From Enterovibrio nigricans DSM 22720 (GTDB lineage Bacteria; Pseudomonadota; Gammaproteobacteria; Enterobacterales; Vibrionaceae), in assembly GCF_900167155.1 (NCBI RefSeq), contig NZ_FUXU01000003.1, positions 1 through 64,000 of the forward strand: a stretch of DNA of 64,000 nucleotides, given 5' to 3'. Position 1 is the stretch's first letter. Every line of letters starts with the position of its first letter. The translations under genes and the position numbers were made by a program. The notes under the pieces were generated by a model that did no database searches, had not been told where the DNA came from, and worked only from the letters and a program-made list of their open reading frames with translations. Positions 7,002 to 16,515 of the stretch are shown here, one piece after another.

Positions 7002-9080
7002 ATGGCTTTGGACATGGACCAACTGCGCAGGATTTTCTACGAGGAATGTCGTGAAAATTTAGAGATCCTTGAACGCGAACTACTTGCCCTTGACCCAAAT
7101 GGTGAAGCAGATCCCGATATCATCAACACCATCTTTCGAGCTGCTCACTCCATTAAAGGGGGTGGTGCGACATTCAATCTCAATGAAATCAGCCAGTTCA
7201 CACATGTCATGGAGACTTTGCTGGATGAAGCAAGGGAAGGCAAGCGGCGTTTAGACGCGGATACTATAGATCTACTTCTCAAAGGTGGCGATTGCATCAA
7301 CAGTATGCTGGTCGCCTATGAGACTGGGAGTGATTTTGATCATGGGCTCAGAGACGCGCTGACGGACCAACTCAATCTACTACTAGAGGGGAATTCGGGT
7401 GGGCAGACTTCCGCTGAGCCTACTCATTCAGAAGCAGCAGAGAGTGCGGTATTAGACAGAGGTGATGGTGATTGGCTCGTTCTGTTTATGCCACATCGAG
7501 ACATGTTTTTTTCTGGGAATGACCCTGTCCGCATACTTCGGGAAGTCTTTGCTCTTGGTGTCCACTGCGATATTGAATGCATAACAAATGCGTTGCCGAC
7601 GTTAAGTGAATTAGAGCCTGAAATGTGCTACCTCAGCTGGCGCATTACGATAGATGGGCATGTCGACAGAGCCTTGATCGAAGAAATATTTGAGTGGGTC
7701 GAGGACGAATGTGACCTTCATATCTCAAAAACGGGTGCGAAGGGCAGCGCGTCTCAATCGGAGTCTGAAACGCCCGTTACAAACGCGGCTGTTTCCAGTG
7801 TCCCTAATAGTCAGCCTGCTCCTTCTGCAGCGACAGCAAAATCACCGTCCAAGCAAACACCATCCAAGGCTGATGCTGTTTCTTCCATTCGCGTGGAAAT
7901 TGACAAAGTCGACAATCTCATCAACTTAGTGGGTGAGTTGGTGATCACACAATCCATGTTGACCGAACTAAGCCAGAACTTTTCTGAGAGCAAATTAGAA
8001 CGGTTACAAGCAGGGCTGGATCAGCTTCTGCAAAACACCAAAGAATTGCAGGAAAGTGTGTTGAATATACGCATGCTTCCCATCAGTTTTGCATTTAACC
8101 GCTTCCCTCGCCTGATCAGAGACTTGTCCTCTCAGCTTGGAAAAACTGTCGAGCTGTTGATTGAAGGTGAGCAGACTGAGCTGGACAAAACGGTGCTTGA
8201 ACGTATTACAGATCCGCTTGTTCATCTCGTTAGAAATGCGGTTGATCATGGTCTTGAATCGCCGGAAATCCGGGCAGAAAAAGGAAAGTCTGAAACCGGA
8301 CGCGTGTCTCTAACGGCTTATCACCAAGGTGGCTCGATAGTCATTGAAGTGCGTGATGATGGCGCAGGTTTAAATAAAGAAAAAGTGTGGAAAAAAGCCA
8401 TTGAAAAAGGCTTGTTGCATCATGAAACCGCACTTGACGATCTTTCAAATCACCAAGTTTACAACTTGATATTCGCCCCCGGATTTTCAACCGCAGAACA
8501 GGTATCTGACGTGTCTGGTCGCGGTGTGGGTATGGATGTAGTGAAGCGAAATATCGAAGAGCTTGGTGGGCACATTGAAGTCGACTCCGAGCCTAATGTC
8601 GGCAGTGTTTTCCGTATTAGCTTGCCTTTAACACTGGCCATTCTAGATGGGCAACTGGTTAAGCTCGCTAATCAAGTCTTTGTCGTACCGCTTATCTCAA
8701 TTATTGAGTCCATCCAGATAGAGTCTGAGCGCGTTATCGTCGCGACGGGCGGCGTAGAGCTGTACCGATTGCGAGATGAAAATATTCCCATTCTTCGCTT
8801 GAAAGAAGAGTTTTGCTTAGGTGAAACGGGCGCACTCGATAAGCAACTTTTGTGCCTTGTTGAGGCAGGTGGCAACCGCATTGGCCTGCTGCTTGATGAA
8901 ATGTTGGGACAACAACAAGTGGTGATTAAAAGCCTCGAATCTAATTACACACGCGTAAATGGCATTTCGGGCGCGACAATCCTTGGTGATGGCTCAGTGT
9001 CACTGATCCTCGACGTGCAAGGTCTGATGACGGGTTTCTTAAGCCGAGTTGGCGAAACGAACAGTCACATAGCGGCGTAG
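7002..9080 (+). CDS. cheA: CheA chemotaxis histidine kinase
   Basis: 692 residues. An N-terminal HPt domain has phospho-acceptor H49 in AAHSIKGGG. A variable linker and P2-like CheY-docking region follow (about 155-250). The dimerization segment is near 295 (DKVDNLINLVGELVITQ). The HATPase domain has the N box HLVRNAVDHGLE near 408, G1 DDGAGL near 452 and G2 GRGVGMDVV near 507. A C-terminal CheW-like domain runs from about 548. All catalytic motifs are present. It phosphorylates CheY and CheB in receptor arrays with the two CheW proteins that follow. An AGGAG ribosome binding site precedes the ATG. Confidence 0.95.
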   Translation: MALDMDQLRRIFYEECRENLEILERELLALDPNGEADPDIINTIFRAAHSIKGGGATFNLNEISQFTHVMETLLDEAREGKRRLDADTIDLLLKGGDCINSMLVAYETGSDFDHGLRDALTDQLNLLLEGNSGGQTSAEPTHSEAAESAVLDRGDGDWLVLFMPHRDMFFSGNDPVRILREVFALGVHCDIECITNALPTLSELEPEMCYLSWRITIDGHVDRALIEEIFEWVEDECDLHISKTGAKGSASQSESETPVTNAAVSSVPNSQPAPSAATAKSPSKQTPSKADAVSSIRVEIDKVDNLINLVGELVITQSMLTELSQNFSESKLERLQAGLDQLLQNTKELQESVLNIRMLPISFAFNRFPRLIRDLSSQLGKTVELLIEGEQTELDKTVLERITDPLVHLVRNAVDHGLESPEIRAEKGKSETGRVSLTAYHQGGSIVIEVRDDGAGLNKEKVWKKAIEKGLLHHETALDDLSNHQVYNLIFAPGFSTAEQVSDVSGRGVGMDVVKRNIEELGGHIEVDSEPNVGSVFRISLPLTLAILDGQLVKLANQVFVVPLISIIESIQIESERVIVATGGVELYRLRDENIPILRLKEEFCLGETGALDKQLLCLVEAGGNRIGLLLDEMLGQQQVVIKSLESNYTRVNGISGATILGDGSVSLILDVQGLMTGFLSRVGETNSHIAA

Positions 9081-9088
9081 GGGGATCC

Positions 9089-9595
9089 ATGACTGATCAA
9101 GTTATAGCGACGGCTGAGTTGGTAGAGAATAGTGATACCGGAGAAGAGCGCTTAAAAGGATCTGACTTCCTGAGTTTTGATTTGGCGCACGAGCTTTATG
9201 GTGTTGATATTAAAGCGGTTGAGGAGATTAGGGTTTGGGAAGTGCCCACGATTATGCCTCGCGCACCAGAGTTTATTTTAGGGGTAATCAACCTTCGAGG
9301 AATGATTGTTCCCATCATGGATCTCCGCTTGCGTTTCAACATCGGAACGATCGAATACCTTCCTACCACTGTGGTGCTCATTTTGAAATCGAGTGACTGT
9401 GTAGGTGGAAGAATGATGGGGGTGGTTGTTGACGCCGTGTCAGATGTTATCGACATGGGAGACAACAGCTTAATGCCACCAATAGGGGATTCAGATGTGA
9501 TGCCCTACGTAAGTGGCTTGCTCAATGTCGATGCACAAGTGATGAGCCTTTTAGATGTTGATTCATTGCTCAATATCGAAGGATTGGTGCACTAG
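9089..9595 (+). CDS. cheW: CheW coupling protein, first copy
   Basis: 168-residue CheW domain linking receptors to CheA. It has an N-terminal extension of about 25 residues, then SFDLAHELYGVDIKAVEEI, the ILGVINLRGMIVPIMDLR core, and a GVVVDAVSDVI segment. Starts 8 bp after cheA with GGGGG as ribosome binding site. Two different CheW genes in tandem are also seen in V. cholerae cluster III. Confidence 0.93.
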   Translation: MTDQVIATAELVENSDTGEERLKGSDFLSFDLAHELYGVDIKAVEEIRVWEVPTIMPRAPEFILGVINLRGMIVPIMDLRLRFNIGTIEYLPTTVVLILKSSDCVGGRMMGVVVDAVSDVIDMGDNSLMPPIGDSDVMPYVSGLLNVDAQVMSLLDVDSLLNIEGLVH

Positions 9596-9604
9596 GGGGC
9601 AAAG

Positions 9605-10078
9605 ATGGCAGATGAAATTAAGGAATTCCTCAGCTTTCTGATTGATGGTGAGGAATACGGCGTCAACATTTTGGATGTGAAGGAAGTCCGAGGTTGGTCT
9701 GATGTCAGGAAGCTACCAAACAGTGAAAGTCACCTGCTAGGTGTATTGGAACTGCGAGGAGAGTACATCCCCATCGTGGACCTCAGACAGCGTTTCAACA
9801 TGGATGCCGCCACACTGAGCAAAACAACCGTGGTCGTGATTGTGAGGAATGAGAGTGGGCAATCACTGGGCATTATCGTTGATGCTGTTGCTGAGGTTTA
9901 TCAATTGTCGACGGCACAAATTAAGGCGGCTCCAGGGTACGTGAAAATTGATGAACGATTTATTGAAGGTATTGCGTCAGTAGACAGTAAGCACGTGGTG
10001 CTGATTAAACTGGAAAGACTTTTTGATTTTGACGAGTTGCATGAAGTAGCGCAGCCAGACTTGGTTAGCGAGGGTTAA
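9605..10078 (+). CDS. cheW: CheW coupling protein, second copy
   Basis: 157 residues. The core motifs are [35 protein letters not shown] and [11 protein letters not shown]. It diverges clearly from the preceding CheW, so this is an old duplication and the two probably take different places in the array (receptor contact versus CheA contact). 9 bp separate it from the first copy and 5 bp from the receptor gene. Confidence 0.93.
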   Translation: MADEIKEFLSFLIDGEEYGVNILDVKEVRGWSDVRKLPNSESHLLGVLELRGEYIPIVDLRQRFNMDAATLSKTTVVVIVRNESGQSLGIIVDAVAEVYQLSTAQIKAAPGYVKIDERFIEGIASVDSKHVVLIKLERLFDFDELHEVAQPDLVSEG

Positions 10079-10083
10079 GGATT

Positions 10084-12465
10084 ATGTCCTGGTGGAATAA
10101 AAGTAAAGTAGCTGTAACTGAAAACACACAAGAAGATCAGGGTTTAAAGGCGCACATCGTATCGGCGTTGGATACGGCCCAAACCGCGCTGATGATGGTT
10201 GACCGCGATTTCAAAGTCTTCTACGTCAATAAAAAATCGATGGATTTGTTGAAAGTCCACGAAGAGTTGTTTCGATCGAAATGGCCAAATTTCCGCGCGG
10301 AGAAAGACTGGATAGTGGGAAGCAGCATCGACATGTTTCACGCTAATCCGAGTCATCAGCGTCAAATGTTATCGAACCCTGCCAATTTGCCGCATGAGAC
10401 AATCATATCTGTCGAGGATGTGTCTTTACGTCTGGTTGTGGGGGCCGTGATTGATGACAAGGGCGAGTATGTCGGGAACACGCTGGAGTGGGATGACGTA
10501 ACCGCCCAGCTAAAAGCAGACAATGAGCTTGCCCGTTTGCAAGCCGCGGTCGATCAATCCTTGACGGCGATGGTCTTGATTGACCGAGATTTCCAGATCA
10601 CCTATGTCAATGAAGAGACCATTAGGCTGTTTGACAAGCACCAAAGCTCGTTCCGCCAAATCTGGTCGGGTTTTAATGCAACCGAAGAGTGGCTGATGGG
10701 GCGCTGTATTGATGAGTTCCACAAAAACCCAGCGCATCAACGCCAGCTTTTATCGAACCCTTCGAATCTGCCTTACAAAACAGACATCACGGTTGCTGAC
10801 CTCATTATTGAGTTGAATGTGGCCGCCATCACGGATGCCAAAGGGAAATACATCGGTAATAGCCTGGAATGGCGTGACGTGACAGAAGAGCGCGCCAGAG
10901 ATACGCAAGTTGGGCGCCTTGTTTCGGCTGTCGAAGGGATGACAACAAACCTGATGATGGCGGATAAAGACGGCAACATTGCCTATTACAACCCCGCGTT
11001 GATGAAACTTCTCTCCAGCCGCGAAGATACGTTACGCCAACACTTTCCGGGGTTTAAAGCAGATGACCTTGTGGGCAAGAACATCGATATTTTCCACAAG
11101 AATCCGTCTCATCAACGTTCGATAATTAGTAACCCTGACCGTCTGCCCTATACCGCAGCGATAAAGGTCGGCGAGTTAGAGTTTGAATTAACCTGTATCG
11201 CGATGTATGACGCTGCCGGTAACTACATAGGACCAGCTTTGCAATGGGTGGATATCACCGAACAAATGCAGGGTCAAAGAGACGTGGAGAGTTTGATTGG
11301 TGATGCGTCGTTAGGTCGCTTAGGCAGCCGAATGGATCCCGGAAAATATTCAGGCTTTATGGCCAATCTGAGTGAGGGGGTTAATGGCCTTCTCGACAGC
11401 ATCGTTGGCCCGCTGAATAACTGTAAAGAGGTCATGTCTAGCGTCTCTCAGGGGAACCTGAAGGTCAGTATGCCGGAAAACTACGAAGGGGATTTTGCCG
11501 AGCTAAGCAATGCCGTGAACACGTCAATCATCAACTTGCGAGATATGGTTGAGAAGATCACTGCATCGTCGACACGGGTTGCGTCAGCGTCTGGTGAGAT
11601 TGCGGATGGTAATACGGACCTTAGTGAGCGTACGGAAGAGCAAGCGGCCAGCCTAGAAGAAACCGCCGCTAGCATGGAGGAAATGACCTCTACCGTTAAA
11701 CAAAATGCCGAGAGTGCTGAGGCGGCGAACCGCTTGTCGCAAAATGCCAGCGGTAAAGCAGAAAAAGGCGGCGAAGTCGTTAAGCAGACCGTGTCCGCGA
11801 TGGGCGAAATCAATAAAGCCAGCAAACGCATTGCTGACATCATCAGTGTGATTGATGAAATTGCTTTCCAAACCAACTTGCTTGCCCTGAATGCGGCGGT
11901 GGAAGCGGCGCGTGCCGGTGAACAAGGACGCGGGTTTGCCGTTGTTGCCGGCGAAGTGCGTAACCTCGCGCAGCGAAGCGCTGGCGCGGCAAAAGAAATC
12001 AAAGACTTGATCAAAGACAGTGTTGATAAGGTATCGGAAGGTTCTCGTCTTGTTGATGAATCCGGTGAGATGCTCAATGAGATTGTTACGGCCGTTGGTG
12101 AAGTCACCAACCTGATAAGCAAGATCAACTCTGCCAGCCAAGATCAAGCGGCGGGCATCGATGAAATTTCAAAAGCCATCGTCAAGATGGACGAGATGAC
12201 GCAGCAGAATGCCGCTTTAGTGGAAGAAGCCTCTGCCGCTAGCCAATCATTGCGAGATGAGGGCAGTGAGTTAATTAACTTGATCAGCTTCTTCCAAGTC
12301 GAGGGTGTACGTGCAGGTTCAGCGCCCATACGAACGCCCGATCTTAGAAGGCAAAAAGCGCCAGCCAAAGTGCTTACGCCATCTCCTGCCGCCAAGAGTG
12401 CCGCAAAAAGTGTCGCTAATGGAGGCTCTACCTCGATGTCAGATGATGACTGGGAGGAGTTCTAA
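10084..12465 (+). CDS. Soluble chemoreceptor with three PAS domains and a WEEF tail
   Basis: 793-residue cytoplasmic MCP without membrane segments. Three PAS repeats lie at about 25-145, 150-270 and 275-398. Each carries an F-H-x-N-P-x-H-Q-R element (His 86/91, 213/218, 338/343) and a Trp before the last strand (W136, W263, W388, in LEW or LQW). A HAMP-like linker and the MCP signalling hairpin follow, with a tip around 593 ([14 protein letters not shown]). The chain ends DDDWEEF, a W-x-x-F tail of the type that tethers CheR on receptors such as P. aeruginosa Aer2/McpB (tail GWEEF). It is probably related to Aer2/DosM-type oxygen receptors whose PAS domains bind heme; heme binding here is inferred. 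Confidence 0.9.
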   Translation: MSWWNKSKVAVTENTQEDQGLKAHIVSALDTAQTALMMVDRDFKVFYVNKKSMDLLKVHEELFRSKWPNFRAEKDWIVGSSIDMFHANPSHQRQMLSNPANLPHETIISVEDVSLRLVVGAVIDDKGEYVGNTLEWDDVTAQLKADNELARLQAAVDQSLTAMVLIDRDFQITYVNEETIRLFDKHQSSFRQIWSGFNATEEWLMGRCIDEFHKNPAHQRQLLSNPSNLPYKTDITVADLIIELNVAAITDAKGKYIGNSLEWRDVTEERARDTQVGRLVSAVEGMTTNLMMADKDGNIAYYNPALMKLLSSREDTLRQHFPGFKADDLVGKNIDIFHKNPSHQRSIISNPDRLPYTAAIKVGELEFELTCIAMYDAAGNYIGPALQWVDITEQMQGQRDVESLIGDASLGRLGSRMDPGKYSGFMANLSEGVNGLLDSIVGPLNNCKEVMSSVSQGNLKVSMPENYEGDFAELSNAVNTSIINLRDMVEKITASSTRVASASGEIADGNTDLSERTEEQAASLEETAASMEEMTSTVKQNAESAEAANRLSQNASGKAEKGGEVVKQTVSAMGEINKASKRIADIISVIDEIAFQTNLLALNAAVEAARAGEQGRGFAVVAGEVRNLAQRSAGAAKEIKDLIKDSVDKVSEGSRLVDESGEMLNEIVTAVGEVTNLISKINSASQDQAAGIDEISKAIVKMDEMTQQNAALVEEASAASQSLRDEGSELINLISFFQVEGVRAGSAPIRTPDLRRQKAPAKVLTPSPAAKSAAKSVANGGSTSMSDDDWEEF

Positions 12466-12467
12466 GA

Positions 12468-13319
12468 GTGGGAGCAATGGAGGCGTTAAGTCAGATTGAG
12501 GAAGAACGAGAATTTGAGTTTACGCATGAAGACTTCAAGCAGATTCAGGCATTTATGCTCAGAGAAACCGGAATTTCTCTCTCTGAGCGTAAAACCTCTA
12601 TGGTCTACGGCCGATTAGCGAGAAGACTACGGCGCTCTGGGATAAATAACTTTAAAGATTATTTTGAGCGAGTTAGCTCGGATTTGGATGAACGCGTTGC
12701 TTTCATCAACGCACTAACCACCAACAAAACGCAGTTTTTTCGTGAAAAACACCATTTTGATTTTCTATCGGATGTTTTGGTACCTGAGTGGAAACAAAAT
12801 AAACAGAAGCGGATTCGCCTCTGGTCTGCGGGTTGTTCGACAGGCGAAGAACCTTACACAATCGCGTCCATACTCGCAGCTGGTGGGATGTTAGGCCCTA
12901 ACTATGACTGCAAAATATTGGCGACAGATTTAGATACTCAGGTTCTCGATGTCGCAAGGAATGGGACGTATGGTATTGATGTTACGAAGGTGATTCCGGA
13001 GAAAATGCTACGACACGGCTTCATTCGCGGTAGAGGCAAGAAACACGAATTATTAAAAGCTAAGCCGTTATTGCAAAACGCAATTTCGTTTAAGCAACTC
13101 AATCTCACGATGCCCTGGCCCCATAAGGGACCACTAGACGTGATCTTCTGTCGCAATGTCATGATTTACTTTGAAAAAGACATGCAGCAGCAACTTATTT
13201 TCAGGTTCTGGGAAATGCTACGAAGTGGCGGTGTTCTCTTTATCGGGCATTCGGAAAGTATCGGTGAAATGGGCAGTCGATTTGAGAACCTAGGGCAGAC
13301 AATGTTTCGCAAGCCTTAG
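12468..13319 (+). CDS. cheR: CheR receptor methyltransferase
   Basis: 283 residues. SAM-dependent methylation of receptor glutamates. An N-terminal helical domain is followed by the catalytic domain with TQFFREKHHF, motif I WSAGCSTGEEPYTIA and CRNVMIYF. The start is taken as GTG 12468, served by GGAGG (12453-12457) inside the end of the receptor gene; ATG 12477 is too close to its upstream GGGAG. Directly follows the receptor whose WEEF tail it probably binds. Confidence 0.94.
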   Translation: MGAMEALSQIEEEREFEFTHEDFKQIQAFMLRETGISLSERKTSMVYGRLARRLRRSGINNFKDYFERVSSDLDERVAFINALTTNKTQFFREKHHFDFLSDVLVPEWKQNKQKRIRLWSAGCSTGEEPYTIASILAAGGMLGPNYDCKILATDLDTQVLDVARNGTYGIDVTKVIPEKMLRHGFIRGRGKKHELLKAKPLLQNAISFKQLNLTMPWPHKGPLDVIFCRNVMIYFEKDMQQQLIFRFWEMLRSGGVLFIGHSESIGEMGSRFENLGQTMFRKP

Positions 13320-13349
13320 TTGGCGTTTTGAACGGGTAACGAGCTCTAT

Positions 13350-13991
13350 ATGCATAAAATCCTGGAGCTGACTGGGTGCCCTATTGGGGCTGGTGCGAGG
13401 CGTTTCTTTCACCCCGGAAAGCAAATGATGATGGTAAAAATACAGCCCGGAGAGGTCTATGTGACGTCTGAGCGTGAGCTGATTTCGACAGGACTCGGGT
13501 CTTGTATTTCTGCTTGTGTGTGGGATCCGTTCATTGAATTGGGGGGCATGAACCATTTTATGTTGCCGTTTGGCGATGCTGACAACATTGAAGGTTGGGA
13601 TCCAACACAGTGGCGTTCGAATGCCGCGCGATACGGTAACTATGCGATGGAGCTGCTCATCAATACGATGATCCAGCAAGGCGCAGTAAAAAGCCGATTA
13701 AGGGTGAAGTTGTTTGGTGGCGGCATGGTCATGGGGAAACAAGCTGCCATTGGTAAAAAAAATATCGAGTTCATTCGAAGCTATGTAGAGAGCGAAGGAC
13801 TGGTGCTGGTTAGTGAAGATTTAGGAACGGAATTTCCCCGAAAAGTGGTCTTTGACCCCATGACAGGCAAGGCCTGGGTGAAGAAACTGAGAGGCTATCG
13901 TGGAGAAGTAGAAGCCGAAGAAAGCAACTACAAACGTCGTCTGGTGAAAGAAGCGAAACGTGAAGACGACGACAGTGCGGAGCTATTTTAA
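13350..13991 (+). CDS. cheD: CheD receptor glutamine deamidase
   Basis: 213 residues. Deamidates receptor glutamines. The catalytic Cys is C52 in [13 protein letters not shown] and His is H69 in [10 protein letters not shown]; the 17-residue spacing equals that of Thermotoga CheD (C27/H44). The C-terminus is a charged extension ending DDDSAELF, not needed for the CheD fold. Its last base is shared with the cheB start (TAATG), so translation is probably coupled. In other species CheD pairs with a CheC phosphatase, but no cheC is present here. Confidence 0.92.
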   Translation: MHKILELTGCPIGAGARRFFHPGKQMMMVKIQPGEVYVTSERELISTGLGSCISACVWDPFIELGGMNHFMLPFGDADNIEGWDPTQWRSNAARYGNYAMELLINTMIQQGAVKSRLRVKLFGGGMVMGKQAAIGKKNIEFIRSYVESEGLVLVSEDLGTEFPRKVVFDPMTGKAWVKKLRGYRGEVEAEESNYKRRLVKEAKREDDDSAELF

Positions 13992-15034
13992 TGACTAAAA
14001 AAGTACATAAAGTACTGATTGTTGATGATTCTGCAGTTTTTAGAGCATTGCTCAGTGAAATTATTGATTCAGACCCTCACTTAGAAGTCGTCGCTTCAGC
14101 CATCGACCCTTATGAGGCGAGAGAAAAGATTAAAAAATACAAACCAGATGTCATCACGTTAGACATCGAAATGCCCAAAATGGACGGTGTTCAGTTTCTT
14201 CGAAATCTGATGAGACTGCATCCTATGCCCGTGGTGATGATATCTACTCTGACTCAACATGGCGCAGACGCAACCCTTGCGGCATTAGAGATTGGGGCGG
14301 TCGATTACTTTCCAAAGCCAACAGAAAATGTGGCGGCTGAAATGGGTAGCTATCGAGAGCTCGTGATTGAAAAAGTCAAAATGGCGGCCAGTGCAAACAT
14401 TGCAGGAGCCACTCATCAATCACCATCTGAAATCAGTGTATCCGGTCGGCAATGCAAATCTGAGTTTGATGTGATTGCCATTGGCGCATCCACTGGCGGC
14501 ACTGAAGCGATTCGAATCATTTTGGAGTCACTTCCAGAAAAGATGCCTCCCATCGTCATTACGCAGCACATCAAACCCGTGTTTAGCAAATCGTTTGCTG
14601 AACGCCTCAACCGTGCTTCAAAACTTCACGTCGAGGAACTATCCACAGACCGAGCCCCGCTGGTGAGCGGGCGCGTTTACGTCGCGCCAGGAGACCAGCA
14701 CCTTCGCGTCGTGAAGAGAGCAGGGAAATACTATTGTGTGCGTGATGATGGTGAGCATGTTCAGCGGCATAAGCCATCTGTCGACGTGATGTTTTCTTCC
14801 ATCGCATTGGCGGCAGGCGGCCGTTGCTTCAGCATCCTTTTAACTGGAATGGGAAAAGATGGGGCGCAAGGCATGCTGGAGATACGAGAGGCAGGAGGCG
14901 TGACTGTCGCGCAGGACGAGAAAAGCTCCGTCGTTTGGGGAATGCCGAAAGCGGCCGTTGAGTTGGAAGCTGCCCAGCATGTTATGCCGCTGAATAAAGT
15001 TGCCACTTACCTTGTGGGTAAAGTGTATGGATAA
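13991..15034 (+). CDS. cheB: CheB receptor methylesterase/deamidase
   Basis: 347 residues. An N-terminal receiver domain (VDDSAVF, D58 in TLDIEMP) is joined by a linker of about 30 residues to the methylesterase domain. The catalytic triad is Ser in [11 protein letters not shown] (about 166), His in TQHIKP (about 193) and Asp in [10 protein letters not shown] (about 290). Phosphorylation by CheA activates demethylation for adaptation. The gene overlaps cheD by one base and the next gene by eight bases. Confidence 0.95.
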   Translation: MTKKVHKVLIVDDSAVFRALLSEIIDSDPHLEVVASAIDPYEAREKIKKYKPDVITLDIEMPKMDGVQFLRNLMRLHPMPVVMISTLTQHGADATLAALEIGAVDYFPKPTENVAAEMGSYRELVIEKVKMAASANIAGATHQSPSEISVSGRQCKSEFDVIAIGASTGGTEAIRIILESLPEKMPPIVITQHIKPVFSKSFAERLNRASKLHVEELSTDRAPLVSGRVYVAPGDQHLRVVKRAGKYYCVRDDGEHVQRHKPSVDVMFSSIALAAGGRCFSILLTGMGKDGAQGMLEIREAGGVTVAQDEKSSVVWGMPKAAVELEAAQHVMPLNKVATYLVGKVYG

Positions 15035-16190
15035 GTTTAGTTTAAGAGCGCTTGTTGCTTTGCTTGCCATTGTGGCCGCCAGTGCGCCACTGTTGGTGGA
15101 GCAATCAGTCATTACCCTGTTTTCCTCTTTGTTTGTTGTGGTTTTCGTGTTGTTGTTTGTGAGAAAGCCACACAGTGAAGACATGCCAGTTGATGATGAG
15201 GTAGGCCAAAGCAATGCCAACATTTCTTATGAATCAACGGCGATTCTTCGCAAGATCCACAGTATTTTGAATCTGGAACTCATCCCTATTCGCGAGCAAT
15301 TGGATCGCCAACAAGAGGTGATTGAGAACTCCGTTCACAACCTGAATTCTAGTTTCTTCGGCATGGAAAGGGCTGTGAGCAATCAGGCCGAGCTTTCGCG
15401 GCACATGATTAAGGATTTGCTGAACAATGAGGAAAGTGAATACAGCCTGACGAAGGTACTTCCTGAAACCGAGACGGCCATCGATACCTACATCGATATC
15501 TTGGTGCAGGTTTCGGAGAAAAGTATTACGGCGATTCACCGAATTCACGACATGTCCGATAAGCTCGATGCTGTGTTTAACTTGCTTGATCAGGTTCAGG
15601 CGATGTCGGATCAAACCAACTTACTGGCACTCAATGCAGCGATTGAAGCGGCACGCGCGGGTGATTTAGGACGAGGTTTTGGTGTAGTGGCTGCTGAAGT
15701 CAGAGATTTGGCGAACCGTGCGACGGAGCTGAATAGTCAAATTCACAAAGACATCAATTTAGCGCAAGACACTGTGAAGCAAACGAATTCAATTGTCGGA
15801 GAAATAGCGACGTTGGATATGACGGCGGCAATTGAATCTAAAACACGGATTGAAGAGCTTTTGACAGGCGTACAGGCCGTCAATATGGAAGTCACAAAAG
15901 AGATCTCGCGAGTGACGGAGCAAGGTGAAGTGGTACGGGGTGAGGTTGCTAAGAGTATTCAAGGGTTGCAGTTTGCCGACATCGTGTCTCAACAGGGGCA
16001 GCATGTGCTGAATAACCTTCATATATTGGAAGATCTCAATGTCCTCATTATGGAAAAGTTGCAGGAAGGAAGTGTTGATTGGGTGGCATTACATAAAGCA
16101 GTAGATGAGATTGAAGAGATGGCAGGTTCTGCGGAGCGTGCCCCGGCTAAACAAATGTCTGCCGATGAGGGCGACATCGAACTGTTTTAG
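15027..16190 (+). CDS. Membrane-anchored MCP-like protein with a CheZ-like D-x-x-x-Q motif
   Basis: 387 residues. Two short hydrophobic stretches near the N-terminus (about 8-25 and 28-45) leave no real external sensor domain. A short MCP hairpin follows with the tip motif [17 protein letters not shown]. After it a helix carries [10 protein letters not shown] (residues 314-323). F-A-D-I-V-S-Q aligns with F-Q-D-L-T-G-Q, the catalytic segment of the CheY phosphatase CheZ (D143/Q147), with D318 and Q322 in register. The chain ends DEGDIELF. No cheZ, cheC or cheX lies in the cluster, so this protein may be the CheY phosphatase; that is inference. Start ATG 15027 overlaps the cheB stop; an upstream start at 15000 is unlikely. 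Confidence 0.85.
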   Translation: MDKFSLRALVALLAIVAASAPLLVEQSVITLFSSLFVVVFVLLFVRKPHSEDMPVDDEVGQSNANISYESTAILRKIHSILNLELIPIREQLDRQQEVIENSVHNLNSSFFGMERAVSNQAELSRHMIKDLLNNEESEYSLTKVLPETETAIDTYIDILVQVSEKSITAIHRIHDMSDKLDAVFNLLDQVQAMSDQTNLLALNAAIEAARAGDLGRGFGVVAAEVRDLANRATELNSQIHKDINLAQDTVKQTNSIVGEIATLDMTAAIESKTRIEELLTGVQAVNMEVTKEISRVTEQGEVVRGEVAKSIQGLQFADIVSQQGQHVLNNLHILEDLNVLIMEKLQEGSVDWVALHKAVDEIEEMAGSAERAPAKQMSADEGDIELF

Positions 16191-16198
16191 GAGGCGGT

Positions 16199-16498
16199 AT
16201 GGCCATTAGTCGTGAAATGAAAAATGACGGTAAGTCAGTGGTGATCCATGTGAATGGGCAATTTGATTTCAGTGTTGTTCAAGAATTCAGAGATGCTTAT
16301 CAAGACTGCCAAGGAAAAGACATGGTGGTTGATTTTCGTGGCACAGAATACATTGATAGTGCGGGTTTAGGGATGTTGCTCAACATGCAAACATTTCTGA
16401 ATAAGAATGAAGGGGATGTTCGCCTGATCAATACGATGCCGCAAATTAAGCGTGTATTGGTCATCGCTCGCTTTGAGAAAAAATTCCTTATTGAATAA
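16199..16498 (+). CDS. STAS-domain anti-sigma-antagonist-like protein
   Basis: 99-residue STAS domain with the canonical loop YIDSAGLGMLL, so the phospho-acceptor Ser is present, in contrast to the STAS protein that opens the operon. Preceded by AGGAGG eight bases after the MCP-like gene. The neighbouring REC-PP2C-HATPase protein has both activities expected for switching it: a PP2C phosphatase and a GHKL kinase-like domain. The target of the switch is unknown. Confidence 0.9.
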   Translation: MAISREMKNDGKSVVIHVNGQFDFSVVQEFRDAYQDCQGKDMVVDFRGTEYIDSAGLGMLLNMQTFLNKNEGDVRLINTMPQIKRVLVIARFEKKFLIE

Positions 16499-16515
16499 TG
16501 ACAAAATAAGGGGGG

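Noticed and set aside
11481..12147. Long antisense open frames under the triple-PAS receptor gene
   Set aside because: They mirror the heptad codon pattern of the MCP hairpin and have no ribosome binding site; the plus-strand protein is unmistakable.
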